Shown here: one piece after another, positions 7,717-16,000 of the stretch
Numbering within the stretch: position 1 is the first letter of the stretch
Layout: every line of letters starts with the position of its first letter
Assembly: GCF_021117295.1 (NCBI RefSeq)
Contig: NZ_CP088247.1
Location: 943,501 to 1,007,500 of the forward strand
DNA: 64,000 nt
DNA from: Methylorubrum sp. B1-46
Lineage (GTDB): Bacteria; Pseudomonadota; Alphaproteobacteria; Rhizobiales; Beijerinckiaceae
Reading direction: 5' to 3'
Translations under genes and position numbers: made by a program
Notes under the pieces: model-generated
Databases searched by the model: none
What the model was told of the DNA's origin: nothing
Seen by the model: the letters and a program-made list of their open reading frames with translations, nothing else

Positions 7717-8217
7717 TCAAACGAACAAGTGGTCGATGCCCTGTTTGGCCATCGATTCGGCTTGCAGCGTGATGGCCAGCCCATGAATGGCGCTGCCCTT
7801 CGGCGTACCCCGGTGCAGCATCGGCAGCAGGCCGGATTTGGCGAAGTGCGGATCGTTGGCGGGCGTGCGGCTCACCGTCGTGAACGAGCTGACGAACTCG
7901 CGCTTGGCGATCTCGCGCCACTCGACGATCTGCACGTCGCGGTGGCGTGAATCGGCGGCGATGCGCTGGAAGGTCTCGTTGACCGACTGACGCTCGCCCT
8001 CGACCACCTGGATCGCGAAATTCTGGTCGATGATCAGGAAGCTCGTGATCACCGCGAACTCGTTCTTCTTCTGAGCCTGCCGCGTGATGTCGCCGATCTG
8101 CTTCGCGCGCAGAGCCGGCTCGTTCGAGATGGTCAGGCGCGAGAAGTAGATCAGGTGGACGAGGCTCGTCCTCTTGTTCTTCATGGATGCCGTCCGACGC
8201 GAAAGCTCAGTCTCCAT
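7717..8217 (-). CDS. BLUF-domain blue-light sensor protein
   Basis: A 166-residue protein whose N-terminal two thirds match the FAD-binding BLUF fold. The conserved photocycle residues are visible: Tyr in VHLIYFSRL (about residue 24), Asn in QAQKKNEF (about 52), and Gln in NFAIQVVEG (about 70), followed by the IAADSRHRDVQ motif. The Asn-to-Gln spacing is 18, as in AppA. The usual GITG motif is changed to VITS. No output domain is fused, so it presumably acts on a partner protein. The start may be ATG 8217 or ATG 8184; neither has a strong ribosome site. It lies next to the lone receiver and divergent from flgE. Confidence 0.8.
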   Translation of the reverse strand: METELSRRTASMKNKRTSLVHLIYFSRLTISNEPALRAKQIGDITRQAQKKNEFAVITSFLIIDQNFAIQVVEGERQSVNETFQRIAADSRHRDVQIVEWREIAKREFVSSFTTVSRTPANDPHFAKSGLLPMLHRGTPKGSAIHGLAITLQAESMAKQGIDHLFV

Positions 8218-8349
8218 CCTAACGGCCGTCGCGATAACGGGCCGTAAACACAGCCGAACTGGGCAGAAACTGCCGCACAGGCCCCTCAGACGGTCCGAAT
8301 CTGCCGAGATCGCGCGACACCGCCCTCAACAAAATCAATAGTTTAAACG

Positions 8350-8364
8350 TGGCATGCCGCTTGC
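8350..8364 (+). promoter_or_regulatory. Sigma-54-type promoter match upstream of flgE
   Basis: TGGCAT at 8350-8355 and TTGC at 8361-8364 keep the GG-N10-GC spacing required by RpoN. It lies 48 bases before the flgE start, in the divergent gap with the BLUF gene. Confidence 0.5.
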
Positions 8365-8411
8365 GGCCTCACATCGACCGCCCGTGCGGCCTTAGGGAGC
8401 GAGCCAAAGCC

Positions 8412-9797
8412 ATGGACGTCTTTTCCGCGCTTCAGACCGCGGTCTCGGGCCTGAAGGCGCAATCCTTCTCGCTGAGCAACATCTCCGGCAACATCGCGAA
8501 CTCGCAGACGACCGGCTACAAGCGCATCGATACGGGCTTCGTCGACATGCTCGTCGACAGCAGCAGCGCCAAGACCCAGACCGCGGGTTCGGTCGCCGCA
8601 TTCTCGGAACTCACCAACTCGGTCCAGGGCAACAAAGTCTCGACCGGCGTCTCCACCAACATGGCGCTCGACGGTCAGGGCTTCTTCGTGGTGCGCAAGA
8701 AGACCACCGATACGGGCGGCGGCGAGAGCTTCTCCAGCGCCAACCTCTATACCCGCCGCGGCGATTTTGCCGCGGACAAGGACGGCTACCTCGTCAACGG
8801 CGCGGGCGCCTATCTCGTCGGCGCGAGCCTCGACCCGGTCACCGGCCAGACCAACGGCACCGGGCCGATCCGGATCTCCAACGCGATCATCCCGGCCAAG
8901 CCGACGACGGCGATCACCTACTCGGCCAACCTGCCGAAGACGCCGGCCACCACCAACGTCGCCTCGACCAACGGCCTGCTCTCCGCCTTCAGCGACGGCT
9001 CCGACGCGCGGGTGACGCCGACCAACGGCAGAACCGGCGGCACCGTCTCCCAGGCCAACGCGCAGAGCCTGATCGACAACAGCATCGCCGGCCCGGCGCT
9101 GACCGTCTACACCGCCTCCGGCGCGCCGGTGAGCGTGCAGAGCCGTTGGGCGAAGGTGGCCGCCGCCGACACGGCGACCGGCACGAGCGATACCTGGAAC
9201 CTGTTCACCGCCGACAAGACCAGCGTCACCGGCAATCAGACGAGCTGGACCAATATCGGCCAGGCCTTCACCTTCAGCCTCAGCGGTCAGATGACGGCGC
9301 CGACCGGGAGCACGGTTCCGATCAACAACCTGACGGTCGACGGCGTCAATGTCGGCACGGTCGGCCTCGATCTCAGCGGCGGCCTGACGCAGTACGCCGC
9401 AGCCTCCGGCGCGGTGACGACCAACGACCTCAAGCAGAACGGCTATGCCTCGGGCTCGCTGAACTCCGTCGAGGTCGGTGAGAACGGCATCATCAGCGGC
9501 AAGTACTCGAACGGCTCGGTGATCGGGCTGGCCCGGATCGAGGTGGCGCAGTTCGTCAATCCCGACGGGCTGAAGCCGGATTCGCTCGGCAATTACCAGC
9601 AGACCGTTGCCTCCGGCGAGGCGATCAGCGGGCTCAAGGACTCGACCGTGGTCGGGGCCAACCTCGAACAGTCGAATACCGACATTGCTGCGGAATTTTC
9701 AAAGATGATCGTTACGCAACAGGCCTACTCTGCCAACACCCGGGTGATGTCCACGGCGCAGACGATGATCTCCGACCTCCTGAACGTCATCCGCTGA
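8412..9797 (+). CDS. flgE: Flagellar hook protein FlgE
   Basis: A 461-residue rod/hook-family protein. The N terminus (MDVFSALQTAVSGLKAQS, then SNISGNIANSQTTGYKR) carries the 'NIANxxTTGYK' signature, and the C terminus (LEQSNTDIAAEFSKMIVTQQ, then AYSANTRVMSTAQTMISDLL) has the matching coiled-coil helix. The central region includes MALDGQGFFVV and GDFAADKDGYLVNG, typical of hook proteins. FlgE polymerises into the hook joining the motor to the filament and is exported by the flagellar type III system. The ATG at 8412 was chosen because the conserved N terminus begins there; AGGGAG lies 12 bases upstream. It is the first gene of a flgE-flgK-flgL operon. Confidence 0.93.
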   Translation: MDVFSALQTAVSGLKAQSFSLSNISGNIANSQTTGYKRIDTGFVDMLVDSSSAKTQTAGSVAAFSELTNSVQGNKVSTGVSTNMALDGQGFFVVRKKTTDTGGGESFSSANLYTRRGDFAADKDGYLVNGAGAYLVGASLDPVTGQTNGTGPIRISNAIIPAKPTTAITYSANLPKTPATTNVASTNGLLSAFSDGSDARVTPTNGRTGGTVSQANAQSLIDNSIAGPALTVYTASGAPVSVQSRWAKVAAADTATGTSDTWNLFTADKTSVTGNQTSWTNIGQAFTFSLSGQMTAPTGSTVPINNLTVDGVNVGTVGLDLSGGLTQYAAASGAVTTNDLKQNGYASGSLNSVEVGENGIISGKYSNGSVIGLARIEVAQFVNPDGLKPDSLGNYQQTVASGEAISGLKDSTVVGANLEQSNTDIAAEFSKMIVTQQAYSANTRVMSTAQTMISDLLNVIR

Positions 9798-9823
9798 CCG
9801 GCTCCTGAGCGAGGAGAGACGCC

Positions 9824-11716
9824 TTGGCCCTCGACGCGTTCAGCACGGCGACCGCAGGCCTGCGGGTCACGCAGGCCCAGATCGGGGTCGTCTCGCAGAA
9901 CATCGCCAATGTCGGCACGGCGGGCTATGTCCGGCGCACGCTCTCGCCCGTCAGCTCGGGCCTGGGCAATGCGGGCGTCGCCACCGGCACGATCGGTCGT
10001 GCCCTCGACGCCGCGGCACTCAAGCAGCTCCGCTCCGAGACGTCGGGCGCGGCCTACACCTCGCTGATGTCGAAGACGCGCACGCAGCTCGACACGCTCT
10101 ACGGGCGGCCCGGCGACGCGTCCGCGCTCGACGGCGTGTTCAACCGCTTCACGCTCTCGCTGCAGACGCTCGCCGCCAACCCGACCTCGACGGCCGCGCG
10201 GGCGACGGTGCTCAGCGCGGCCAACGACATCGCCACCCGCATCGGCAGCGCCGCCAACGGGGTCCAGGCCCTGCGCTCAGGGCTGGAGACGCAACTCGGC
10301 ATCGACACCAGCAAGGCGAGCGACCTCCTCGCGCAACTGGCCAAGCTCAACACCCGCATCGTCGCGACCTCGGCCGGCGATCCGAGCCGCCCCGACCTGG
10401 AAGACCAGCGCGATCAGGCGCTTACCAGCCTGTCGGGCCTGATCGACATCAACGCCGTCACCCAGAGCGACGGCAGCGTGAGCGTGCTGACGAGTTCGGG
10501 CGTCACGCTGCTCGACCGCTCGGATGCCGCCACGCTCAGCTTCGATGCCCGCGGCACTCTCTCGGCCAACGCCTTCTACGACAGCGACCCGTCCCGCAGC
10601 GGCGTCGGCACCATCGTCGCGACGACGCCCGGCGGCGGCAAGATCGACCTGCTCGCCTCGGGAGCGATCCGTTCCGGGTCGATCGCCGCGGCGATCGAAC
10701 TGCGCGACAGCGCTCTGCCGCAGGCGCAGCGCCAGCTCGACGACCTCGCCGCGGGCCTGTCGCGAGCGATGTCCGACCGGGTCGCCACCGGCACCGTTCC
10801 CACCGATGGCACCCAGGGCGGCTTCGATATCGACCTCACCGGCCTCTCGGCCGGCAATGCCATCACCCTGACGGTGCAGGACGGGAGCGGGACGCAGCGC
10901 AACCTGATCCTGATGCCGTCCTACCAAGCACCGCCGCCGGCCGTTCCCGCCGGCAGCACCGAGGACGCGAACGCCACGATCATTCCCTTCACGATCCCGC
11001 AGGCCGGTGCGGGCCGCGACCCCGCCTCGGTCCGCAACGCGATCGCCGCGGCCCTAGGCGGAGGGTATAGCGTCTCGAGCGCGCCGGGCGGCGCGGCCGG
11101 GGCGATGCGGATCCTCTCGACCGGCGGCGCCTCCCTGGTCGCGGCGAGCGCCAGCGTGACGCAGGTTACCTCGGCGGGCGACATCAAGGGTGCCGCCACG
11201 CAGCTTCCGCTCTTCGTCGACGGCGCGTCCGCCGCGCTCTACACCGGCTCCTTCGACGGCGGCTCGCAGCTCACCGGCTTCGCCCAGCGCATTGCCGTGA
11301 ACCCAGCGGTAGTCGGCAGCGCCGGCACCCTCGTCGGGATCACCGGCACGGGCTCCGGATCGAGCGCCGGCGACGGGACCCGGCCCCAGGCCATGTACAC
11401 CGCGCTGACGAGCACGCAGCGCCTGTTCTCCTCGTCGAGCGGCATCAGCGGCATCGACGCGCCGACGCGCTCCAGCGTCGCCGACTTCGTTCAGGGCGTC
11501 ATCTCGGTGCAGGGCGCGGCGGCGGCGGCGGCGCAGGATCTCGACGAGGGCCAGAGCATCGCCCTCTCGACGGCGCAGGGGCGCTTCGCCTCCGCCTCGG
11601 GCGTCAACATCGACGAAGAGATGTCGAATTTGATCGCGCTTCAGCAGGCCTACGCGGCCAATGCCCGCGTGCTCACCGCGGCGCGCGACATGATCGACAC
11701 CCTGCTCAGAATTTAG
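9824..11716 (+). CDS. flgK: Flagellar hook-associated protein 1, FlgK
   Basis: A 630-residue protein that forms the hook-filament junction. The N terminus (ATAGLRVTQAQIGVVSQNIA with NVGTAGYVRR) matches the FlgK/FlgE family start, and the C terminus (GVNIDEEMSNLIALQQAYAA, then NARVLTAARDMIDTLLRI) is the conserved FlgK helix. The start codon is TTG at 9824, supported by a strong GAGGAGAG at 9811-9818 about five bases upstream and by the family N terminus. It lies 26 bases after flgE and 14 bases before flgL. Confidence 0.92.
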   Translation: MALDAFSTATAGLRVTQAQIGVVSQNIANVGTAGYVRRTLSPVSSGLGNAGVATGTIGRALDAAALKQLRSETSGAAYTSLMSKTRTQLDTLYGRPGDASALDGVFNRFTLSLQTLAANPTSTAARATVLSAANDIATRIGSAANGVQALRSGLETQLGIDTSKASDLLAQLAKLNTRIVATSAGDPSRPDLEDQRDQALTSLSGLIDINAVTQSDGSVSVLTSSGVTLLDRSDAATLSFDARGTLSANAFYDSDPSRSGVGTIVATTPGGGKIDLLASGAIRSGSIAAAIELRDSALPQAQRQLDDLAAGLSRAMSDRVATGTVPTDGTQGGFDIDLTGLSAGNAITLTVQDGSGTQRNLILMPSYQAPPPAVPAGSTEDANATIIPFTIPQAGAGRDPASVRNAIAAALGGGYSVSSAPGGAAGAMRILSTGGASLVAASASVTQVTSAGDIKGAATQLPLFVDGASAALYTGSFDGGSQLTGFAQRIAVNPAVVGSAGTLVGITGTGSGSSAGDGTRPQAMYTALTSTQRLFSSSSGISGIDAPTRSSVADFVQGVISVQGAAAAAAQDLDEGQSIALSTAQGRFASASGVNIDEEMSNLIALQQAYAANARVLTAARDMIDTLLRI

Positions 11717-11730
11717 CTGCGGAGCCGCCG

Positions 11731-13524
11731 ATGACCATTTCCGCCTTCGCCGCCGGCACCTACCGCTTCGACCGCCAATCGGCGAGCCTCGTCGGCATGA
11801 AGAACCAGCTCGACGGGCTGGCTCAGCAGCTCTCGACGGGGCGCACCGCCGAGACCTATGGCGGCCTCGGCGTGGCACGCACGACGAGCCTCAGCGCCCA
11901 CGCCGCGATCAGCGCGCAAGAGGGCTACGTCGCGGCGATCTCCTCGGCCGAGACCCGGGTGAAGCTCACGAGCGCCAGCCTGACCCAACTCAAGGCGCTC
12001 TCCGACAACACCCGCTCCAGTATCAGCGGCAACGTCGCCTCCCGCAACGAGAAGCTGCCCGCCACCACCGTGCAGCTCGCCGCCAACAACCTCGCGGCGG
12101 CCGTCGATGCCCTGAACCAGCAGGCGGGCGGGGTCTACGTCTTCTCGGGGCGGGCCACCGAGACGCAGCCGGTCGTCTCCCAGGACGCCATCATGAACGG
12201 CATTCCGGCGGAGGGCCTGGATGGACTCAAGGCGCTGATCGCCGAGCAGAAGAAGGCCGATCTCGGCCCTGCCGGGAACGGACGCCTGATCCAGGGCACC
12301 GGCACCCGGACGGTCAGCCTGTCGGAGGATGCCAACCCGGAGGCGCGGGCGAATTTCGGCTTTACCCTCATGGCCGCGTCGAGTTCGAACAGCGCTTCGC
12401 TCGGCGCCAGCTTCTTCGCGGGGGCGAAGCCCGATGTCGCCCTCACCTTCGCGCAGCAGCCCGCCGACGGCGCCCAGGTGCGGGTCGTCGTGCAGCTCGC
12501 AGACGGCAGCCAGAAGACCCTCGACCTGACGGCTCGCGCGGGGGAAGCCGGGAACGCGGCCGGCGCCTTCGCCATCGGCAACACCGCGGCAGACACGGCC
12601 GCGAACCTGAAGCGGGCGCTCGGTGGCGCCGACATCGCCAGCGTGCAGAGCGCAAATCCGCCCGGCGTGACCGCCACCTTCTCCAACGGGCAGGCGGCCT
12701 CGACCGTTTTCACGGTGGGGAACGGCATCGCGGCCGGCGACGCCATCACGCTCAAGCTCGGCCTGCACGACGGCACGACCCGGACGATCACCCTGACCGC
12801 TGCCGAGACGGCCGCTTCCACCTCGACGACGACCTTCGCCCTCGGCGCCACCCCGGACGACACCACCGCGAACCTGTCGCGGGCGCTCCAGAACGCCCTG
12901 ACCTCGGCCGCCAACGCCGACCTCTCCGCGAGTTCGACGGCCCGCGCCTCACTCAACTTCTTCGAAGGCTCGCCCGTGGCGGGCCTGAGCCCGCGGCGCG
13001 TCGCGGCGGACGGCAACGGCTACGCCGAGACCGCGAGCGCCAAGACCTTGATCTGGTACAAGGGCGACACCGCCGCCGACCCGCGGGCGACGGCGACCGT
13101 GCAGGCCGGCACCAGCCGGACGGTGGCCATCGGTGCCCAGGCCAACGAGGAGGCGATCCGCCGGACGCTGGCCAGCATCGCCGCGATGGCCGCCGAAAGC
13201 TTCACCAGCGGGACAGGAACCGTCGATACGGCGCGCTACGAGGCCGTGTCCAACCGGGCATCCAGCCTGCTCACCGCGGGCGAGAACCAGCAGAGTCTGG
13301 AGCAGCTCGGCACCGATTTCGGCCTTGCGGCCAGCAGCATGGCCAACGCCAAGGCGGTGGCGAACACCACCAAGGCCACCCTGGAGGCCTCTCTCGACGG
13401 CATCGACACCGTCTCGACCGAGGAGGTCGCGGCCAAGCTGCTGAGCCTGCAGACGCAGTTGCAGGCGAGCTACAAGGTCACCTCGATCCTCTCCGAGATG
13501 AGCCTCGTGAACTATCTGCGATAG
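11731..13524 (+). CDS. flgL: Flagellar hook-associated protein 3, FlgL (long form)
   Basis: A 597-residue flagellin-like junction protein, nearly twice the length of enteric FlgL (about 317). The N terminus (RFDRQSASLVGMKNQLDGLA, QQLSTGRTAETYGGL) and the C terminus (EEVAAKLLSLQTQLQASYKV, TSILSEMSLVNYL) match the family. The extra length lies in the middle, where two related segments of about 90 residues occur (about 235-325 and 330-420): both contain a 'LxDGxxxTLxLTA' beta stretch followed by 'FAxGxTxxDTxANLxRAL'. This looks like an internal duplication of a surface-exposed domain. ATG 11731 has GCGGAG about seven bases upstream. Confidence 0.88.
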   Translation: MTISAFAAGTYRFDRQSASLVGMKNQLDGLAQQLSTGRTAETYGGLGVARTTSLSAHAAISAQEGYVAAISSAETRVKLTSASLTQLKALSDNTRSSISGNVASRNEKLPATTVQLAANNLAAAVDALNQQAGGVYVFSGRATETQPVVSQDAIMNGIPAEGLDGLKALIAEQKKADLGPAGNGRLIQGTGTRTVSLSEDANPEARANFGFTLMAASSSNSASLGASFFAGAKPDVALTFAQQPADGAQVRVVVQLADGSQKTLDLTARAGEAGNAAGAFAIGNTAADTAANLKRALGGADIASVQSANPPGVTATFSNGQAASTVFTVGNGIAAGDAITLKLGLHDGTTRTITLTAAETAASTSTTTFALGATPDDTTANLSRALQNALTSAANADLSASSTARASLNFFEGSPVAGLSPRRVAADGNGYAETASAKTLIWYKGDTAADPRATATVQAGTSRTVAIGAQANEEAIRRTLASIAAMAAESFTSGTGTVDTARYEAVSNRASSLLTAGENQQSLEQLGTDFGLAASSMANAKAVANTTKATLEASLDGIDTVSTEEVAAKLLSLQTQLQASYKVTSILSEMSLVNYLR

Positions 13525-13636
13525 GATCCCATCCCCATCTGCTCATCGTCGTAAGAAGCGGCTGAAGGCGGGGCGCCGTCATCGGCTGCCCCGGTCGTCG
13601 ACGTTGGCTTTGCGTCCATCCCGTCGCCTGATCGGC

Positions 13637-13909
13637 CTACCAACCACCCCTGCGACACAGCGCGAGCAGATAGCGAAGCCGTGGATCGGGGTTTCCGCGA
13701 CGGACCATCGCGCGCCCGTTGGCGCAGGTCTGCCGAGTTCTCGCCTCACTCGGCTCGGCGCGTCGTGACCGGCTGCCCCTGCGCTCGGCGTAGCCCCGCG
13801 CCATACCGGAGAGCACCTGCCCCTGTGCGATCATCCTTGGATCCAGGGCGAGTGCGGCGGTCGGCGTCGCGATCATGAGCGCCGTGGCCAGGAAGAAGGT
13901 CTGCCGCAT
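13637..13909 (-). CDS. Small secreted basic protein, hypothetical
   Basis: A 90-residue product with a clear signal peptide (MRQTFFLATALMIATPTAAL, cleavage near ALALD) and a short mature part rich in Arg (RRGSRSRRAEPSEARTRQ) with two Cys (TCANGRAM and LLALCRRGGW). Two ATGs lie in tandem at 13912 and 13909; GGAGG sits five bases before the second, so I chose 13909. The family is not recognised. It is convergent with the hook operon. Confidence 0.65.
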   Translation of the reverse strand: MRQTFFLATALMIATPTAALALDPRMIAQGQVLSGMARGYAERRGSRSRRAEPSEARTRQTCANGRAMVRRGNPDPRLRYLLALCRRGGW

Positions 13910-13912
13910 CAT

Positions 13913-14096
13913 GTCCTCCGATCGCCGGCCGGATCGGGCACGCGCCGCTTGCACGAGCCGGTCCGCCCCTGACATCGGCCTATGCCTCATCGACAGCCTG
14001 GAAGCAGGCCTTTCCTAGGGCCGGAACGGGCGGTCTTCTGACGAAAGCCTGCGGCTGTCGCTCGGGACGCCGCGCGACGGCCGGGCACAACGAAAA
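13913..14096. other. Intergenic stretch with no recognised gene
   Basis: About 300 bases separate the small secreted protein from DUF4167. This first part should hold the promoter of the minus-strand secreted-protein gene; the remainder holds a terminator and a family 1 repeat, listed separately. I see no reading frame with protein character. Confidence 0.4.
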
Positions 14097-14120
14097 CGGC
14101 CCGAGGTTTCCCTCGGGCCG
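14097..14120 (-). terminator. Rho-independent terminator downstream of DUF4167
   Basis: A perfect 10-bp stem (CGGCCCGAGG with CCTCGGGCCG) around a TTTC loop. On the minus strand it is followed by TTTTCGTTGT. It lies about 95 bases past the DUF4167 stop, beyond a family 1 repeat. Confidence 0.75.
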
Positions 14121-14134
14121 CTGATTTCGTCTTG

Positions 14135-14214
14135 GTATCTCTCACAAAACTCCCGCCACGCTGTCCTCGCACGCGGGAGAACGGTCGGTGACCGGACGTC
14201 TTAGTGAGGCACTC
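14135..14214 (-). repeat. ~80-bp palindromic repeat (family 1), inverted copy
   Basis: Contains CTCACAAAACTCCCG near the left end and AGTGAGGCACTC at the right, with the core GAGAACGGTCGGTGACCGG. It ends on the base before the DUF4167 stop codon. Confidence 0.8.
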
Positions 14215-15465
14215 TTACTCGGCCGCGTCCGGCGTATCCGTCTGGTCGGGAGCGGCCTCACCCTCGGCACCCTTGTAGCGGGTTCGACGCCGCCGGGGCT
14301 TGGGCGCCGGCGTGTCGTCGGCCGCGGGCACTTCGGCGCTAGGGGCCGCTTCGCGCGGCTCCGGCGCGGAGCGCGGGGCCGGAGCATCGGCCGGCGGCGG
14401 AGCGGGATTGCGGGTCGCCGTCATCAGGAAGGCGGGCAGCGCCGACGGATCGGCCGCTTCGGCCGCCGCCGCGCGGCTGGCCTCGCTTGCGCGGCCACGC
14501 CCGCGCCGCGGCGCCGGGCTGTCGGGACGCACCGGCCCCTCGGAGCGTGGGGCAGCCTCGGCGCGGGTTTCCTGGCGCGGCTCGACCGGGCGCGCCTCTT
14601 GACGCGGCTCCTGCCGCGAGTCCTGGCGAGGCTCCTGCCGCGGCGCCTCGGAGGGTTCCGGACGACCGTTCTCGAAGCGCGCGGCGTCGCGGCGGTTCTC
14701 ACGCGGGCCCTCGCGGCCCTCCTGAGCCTGCGGTCCGAAATCCTGCCGGTAATCCTGGCGCCGGTCCTGCCTGTAATCCGGGCGATGACCGTCCTGACGG
14801 GGATAGTCCTGGCGGTCCTGACGCTCGGGCCGATCCTGACGCTCGGGCCGATCTTGGCGCTCGGGTCGGTCTTGCCGATCCTGGCGGAAGTCCTGCCGCG
14901 GCTCGCCGCGGTTATAGTCCTGCCGGTTGCCCTCAAAGCGCTGACCGCGGTCGTTGCGGTCACCACGCTCGTTGCGGTCGCGGCCCTGGAAACGCTGGTT
15001 CCGGTCTCCGCGCTCGTTGCGGTCGCGGCCCTGGTTCCGGCCGTCGAAGTCGTGGCGCTCGAACGGCTGCGGCTGCTGGGTCGGGTCGCCGTACTCGTCT
15101 GTGCCGTAGCCGAAGCCGGGGCGGCCCCCCTCGGCGCCCTGGCCCTGGACGGTCTCGTCGTCGCCCTCCTCGTCCTCGTCGAAGCCGTTGCGGGCGTAGC
15201 CCTGGCTGACCTGAGGACGGCCCGGTTCCTGGGCACTGGTGATGATGCGGAAATAGTGCTCGCCGTGCTGGAAGTAGTTCTCCGCCGCGACCGGATCGCC
15301 GCTCGCCAAGGCGTCGCGGGCGAGCTGCGCGTACTTGTCGGCGATGTGCTGGGCGGTGCCGCGGATTTTGACGTCGGGACCGTTCGACTCGTAGGAGCGC
15401 GTCAGCGGATTCGGACCCTTGGGCCGATTGCGACCCCGCATCCGTCGATTCTGGTTTGGTCTCAT
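14215..15465 (-). CDS. DUF4167 domain protein with long disordered repeat region
   Basis: A 416-residue protein. The first 85 residues are the conserved DUF4167 domain, starting MRPNQNRRMRGRNR and containing IADKYAQLARDALASGDPVA with NYFQHGEHYFRII. The remainder is predicted disordered and rich in Arg, Asp, Gln and Pro, including the tandem hexapeptide DRPERQ encoded by 18-bp repeats at 14817-14870, and RDRNERGDRN-type repeats. The Arg-rich N terminus and charged tail suggest nucleic-acid binding or condensate formation, which is inference; the family has no established function that I know. In many alphaproteobacteria this gene lies next to prmC-prfA, as here. Confidence 0.85.
   Translation of the reverse strand: MRPNQNRRMRGRNRPKGPNPLTRSYESNGPDVKIRGTAQHIADKYAQLARDALASGDPVAAENYFQHGEHYFRIITSAQEPGRPQVSQGYARNGFDEDEEGDDETVQGQGAEGGRPGFGYGTDEYGDPTQQPQPFERHDFDGRNQGRDRNERGDRNQRFQGRDRNERGDRNDRGQRFEGNRQDYNRGEPRQDFRQDRQDRPERQDRPERQDRPERQDRQDYPRQDGHRPDYRQDRRQDYRQDFGPQAQEGREGPRENRRDAARFENGRPEPSEAPRQEPRQDSRQEPRQEARPVEPRQETRAEAAPRSEGPVRPDSPAPRRGRGRASEASRAAAAEAADPSALPAFLMTATRNPAPPPADAPAPRSAPEPREAAPSAEVPAADDTPAPKPRRRRTRYKGAEGEAAPDQTDTPDAAE
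14817..14870. repeat. Three tandem 18-bp units inside the DUF4167 gene
   Basis: Units at 14817-14834, 14835-14852 and 14853-14870; the first two are identical (CCTGACGCTCGGGCCGAT) and the third differs at four bases. Each encodes one DRPERQ-type hexapeptide on the minus strand. Confidence 0.85.
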
Positions 15466-16000
15466 CGGCCTCGATTGACCCTCGTTAACCTGTCGCTCAG
15501 CGTGACTGACAGCGCCGGATCCCTGCTCGCGGACGAAGCGGGCCGGGCGCGGGGCACCCGAGCGCGCACATCCCGCGATGTTTGCCGCTCGTCCGGTGGC
15601 TGCGCTCCGTTCGGCGCGCCGCGAGACATCCCTCGACTGTCAGGTTCGATCCCACCGAGACTGACCGCGACTGCCGGAGCGCGTCCGCTCGATGGTGGGA
15701 AGACCGTCCGAGGCCGGAGGACACGGTCAAAACCGATCCTGCCGATACCGTCTTGAAGAGTGCCTCACAAAACTCCCGGCATTCGGGAGCTCCCTTTGTC
15801 CATAACGGCGCAGCGGGAGTTTTATGAGAGACGCTCAACGGGCCGTTGGCGGTCTGCATATCTAAGCTAGTGACTGACGCCCTCGACAACAAGCATTTTT
15901 TCGGAGCAACGCCGGCTTATGCCGAATTTCTGCGGGGTCCGTGGCATTTTGCGTGGCGTTTTGCGCCCTGCCGCACCGGCCGATCCACTTCTTCGTTCCG
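15466..16000. other. 535-base gap between DUF4167 and prmC
   Basis: No convincing gene on either strand. It should contain the DUF4167 promoter on the minus strand near 15466-15600. The only clear structure is the family 1 repeat at 15758-15836. Short frames here lack ribosome sites and protein-like composition. Confidence 0.5.
15758..15836 (+). repeat. ~80-bp palindromic repeat (family 1), variant core
   Basis: Starts GAGTGCCTCACAAAACTCCC and ends GGGAGTTTTATGAGAGACGC. The ends match the family, but the core is different and lacks the ACCGACCGTTCTC segment; it holds a nested CTCCCGGCATTCGGGAG hairpin. This is the only complete copy not touching a gene. Confidence 0.75.

Noticed and set aside
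15497..15892. Minus-strand frame of 131 codons in the DUF4167-prmC gap
   Set aside because: No ribosome site, runs through a family 1 repeat, and has no protein-like composition.
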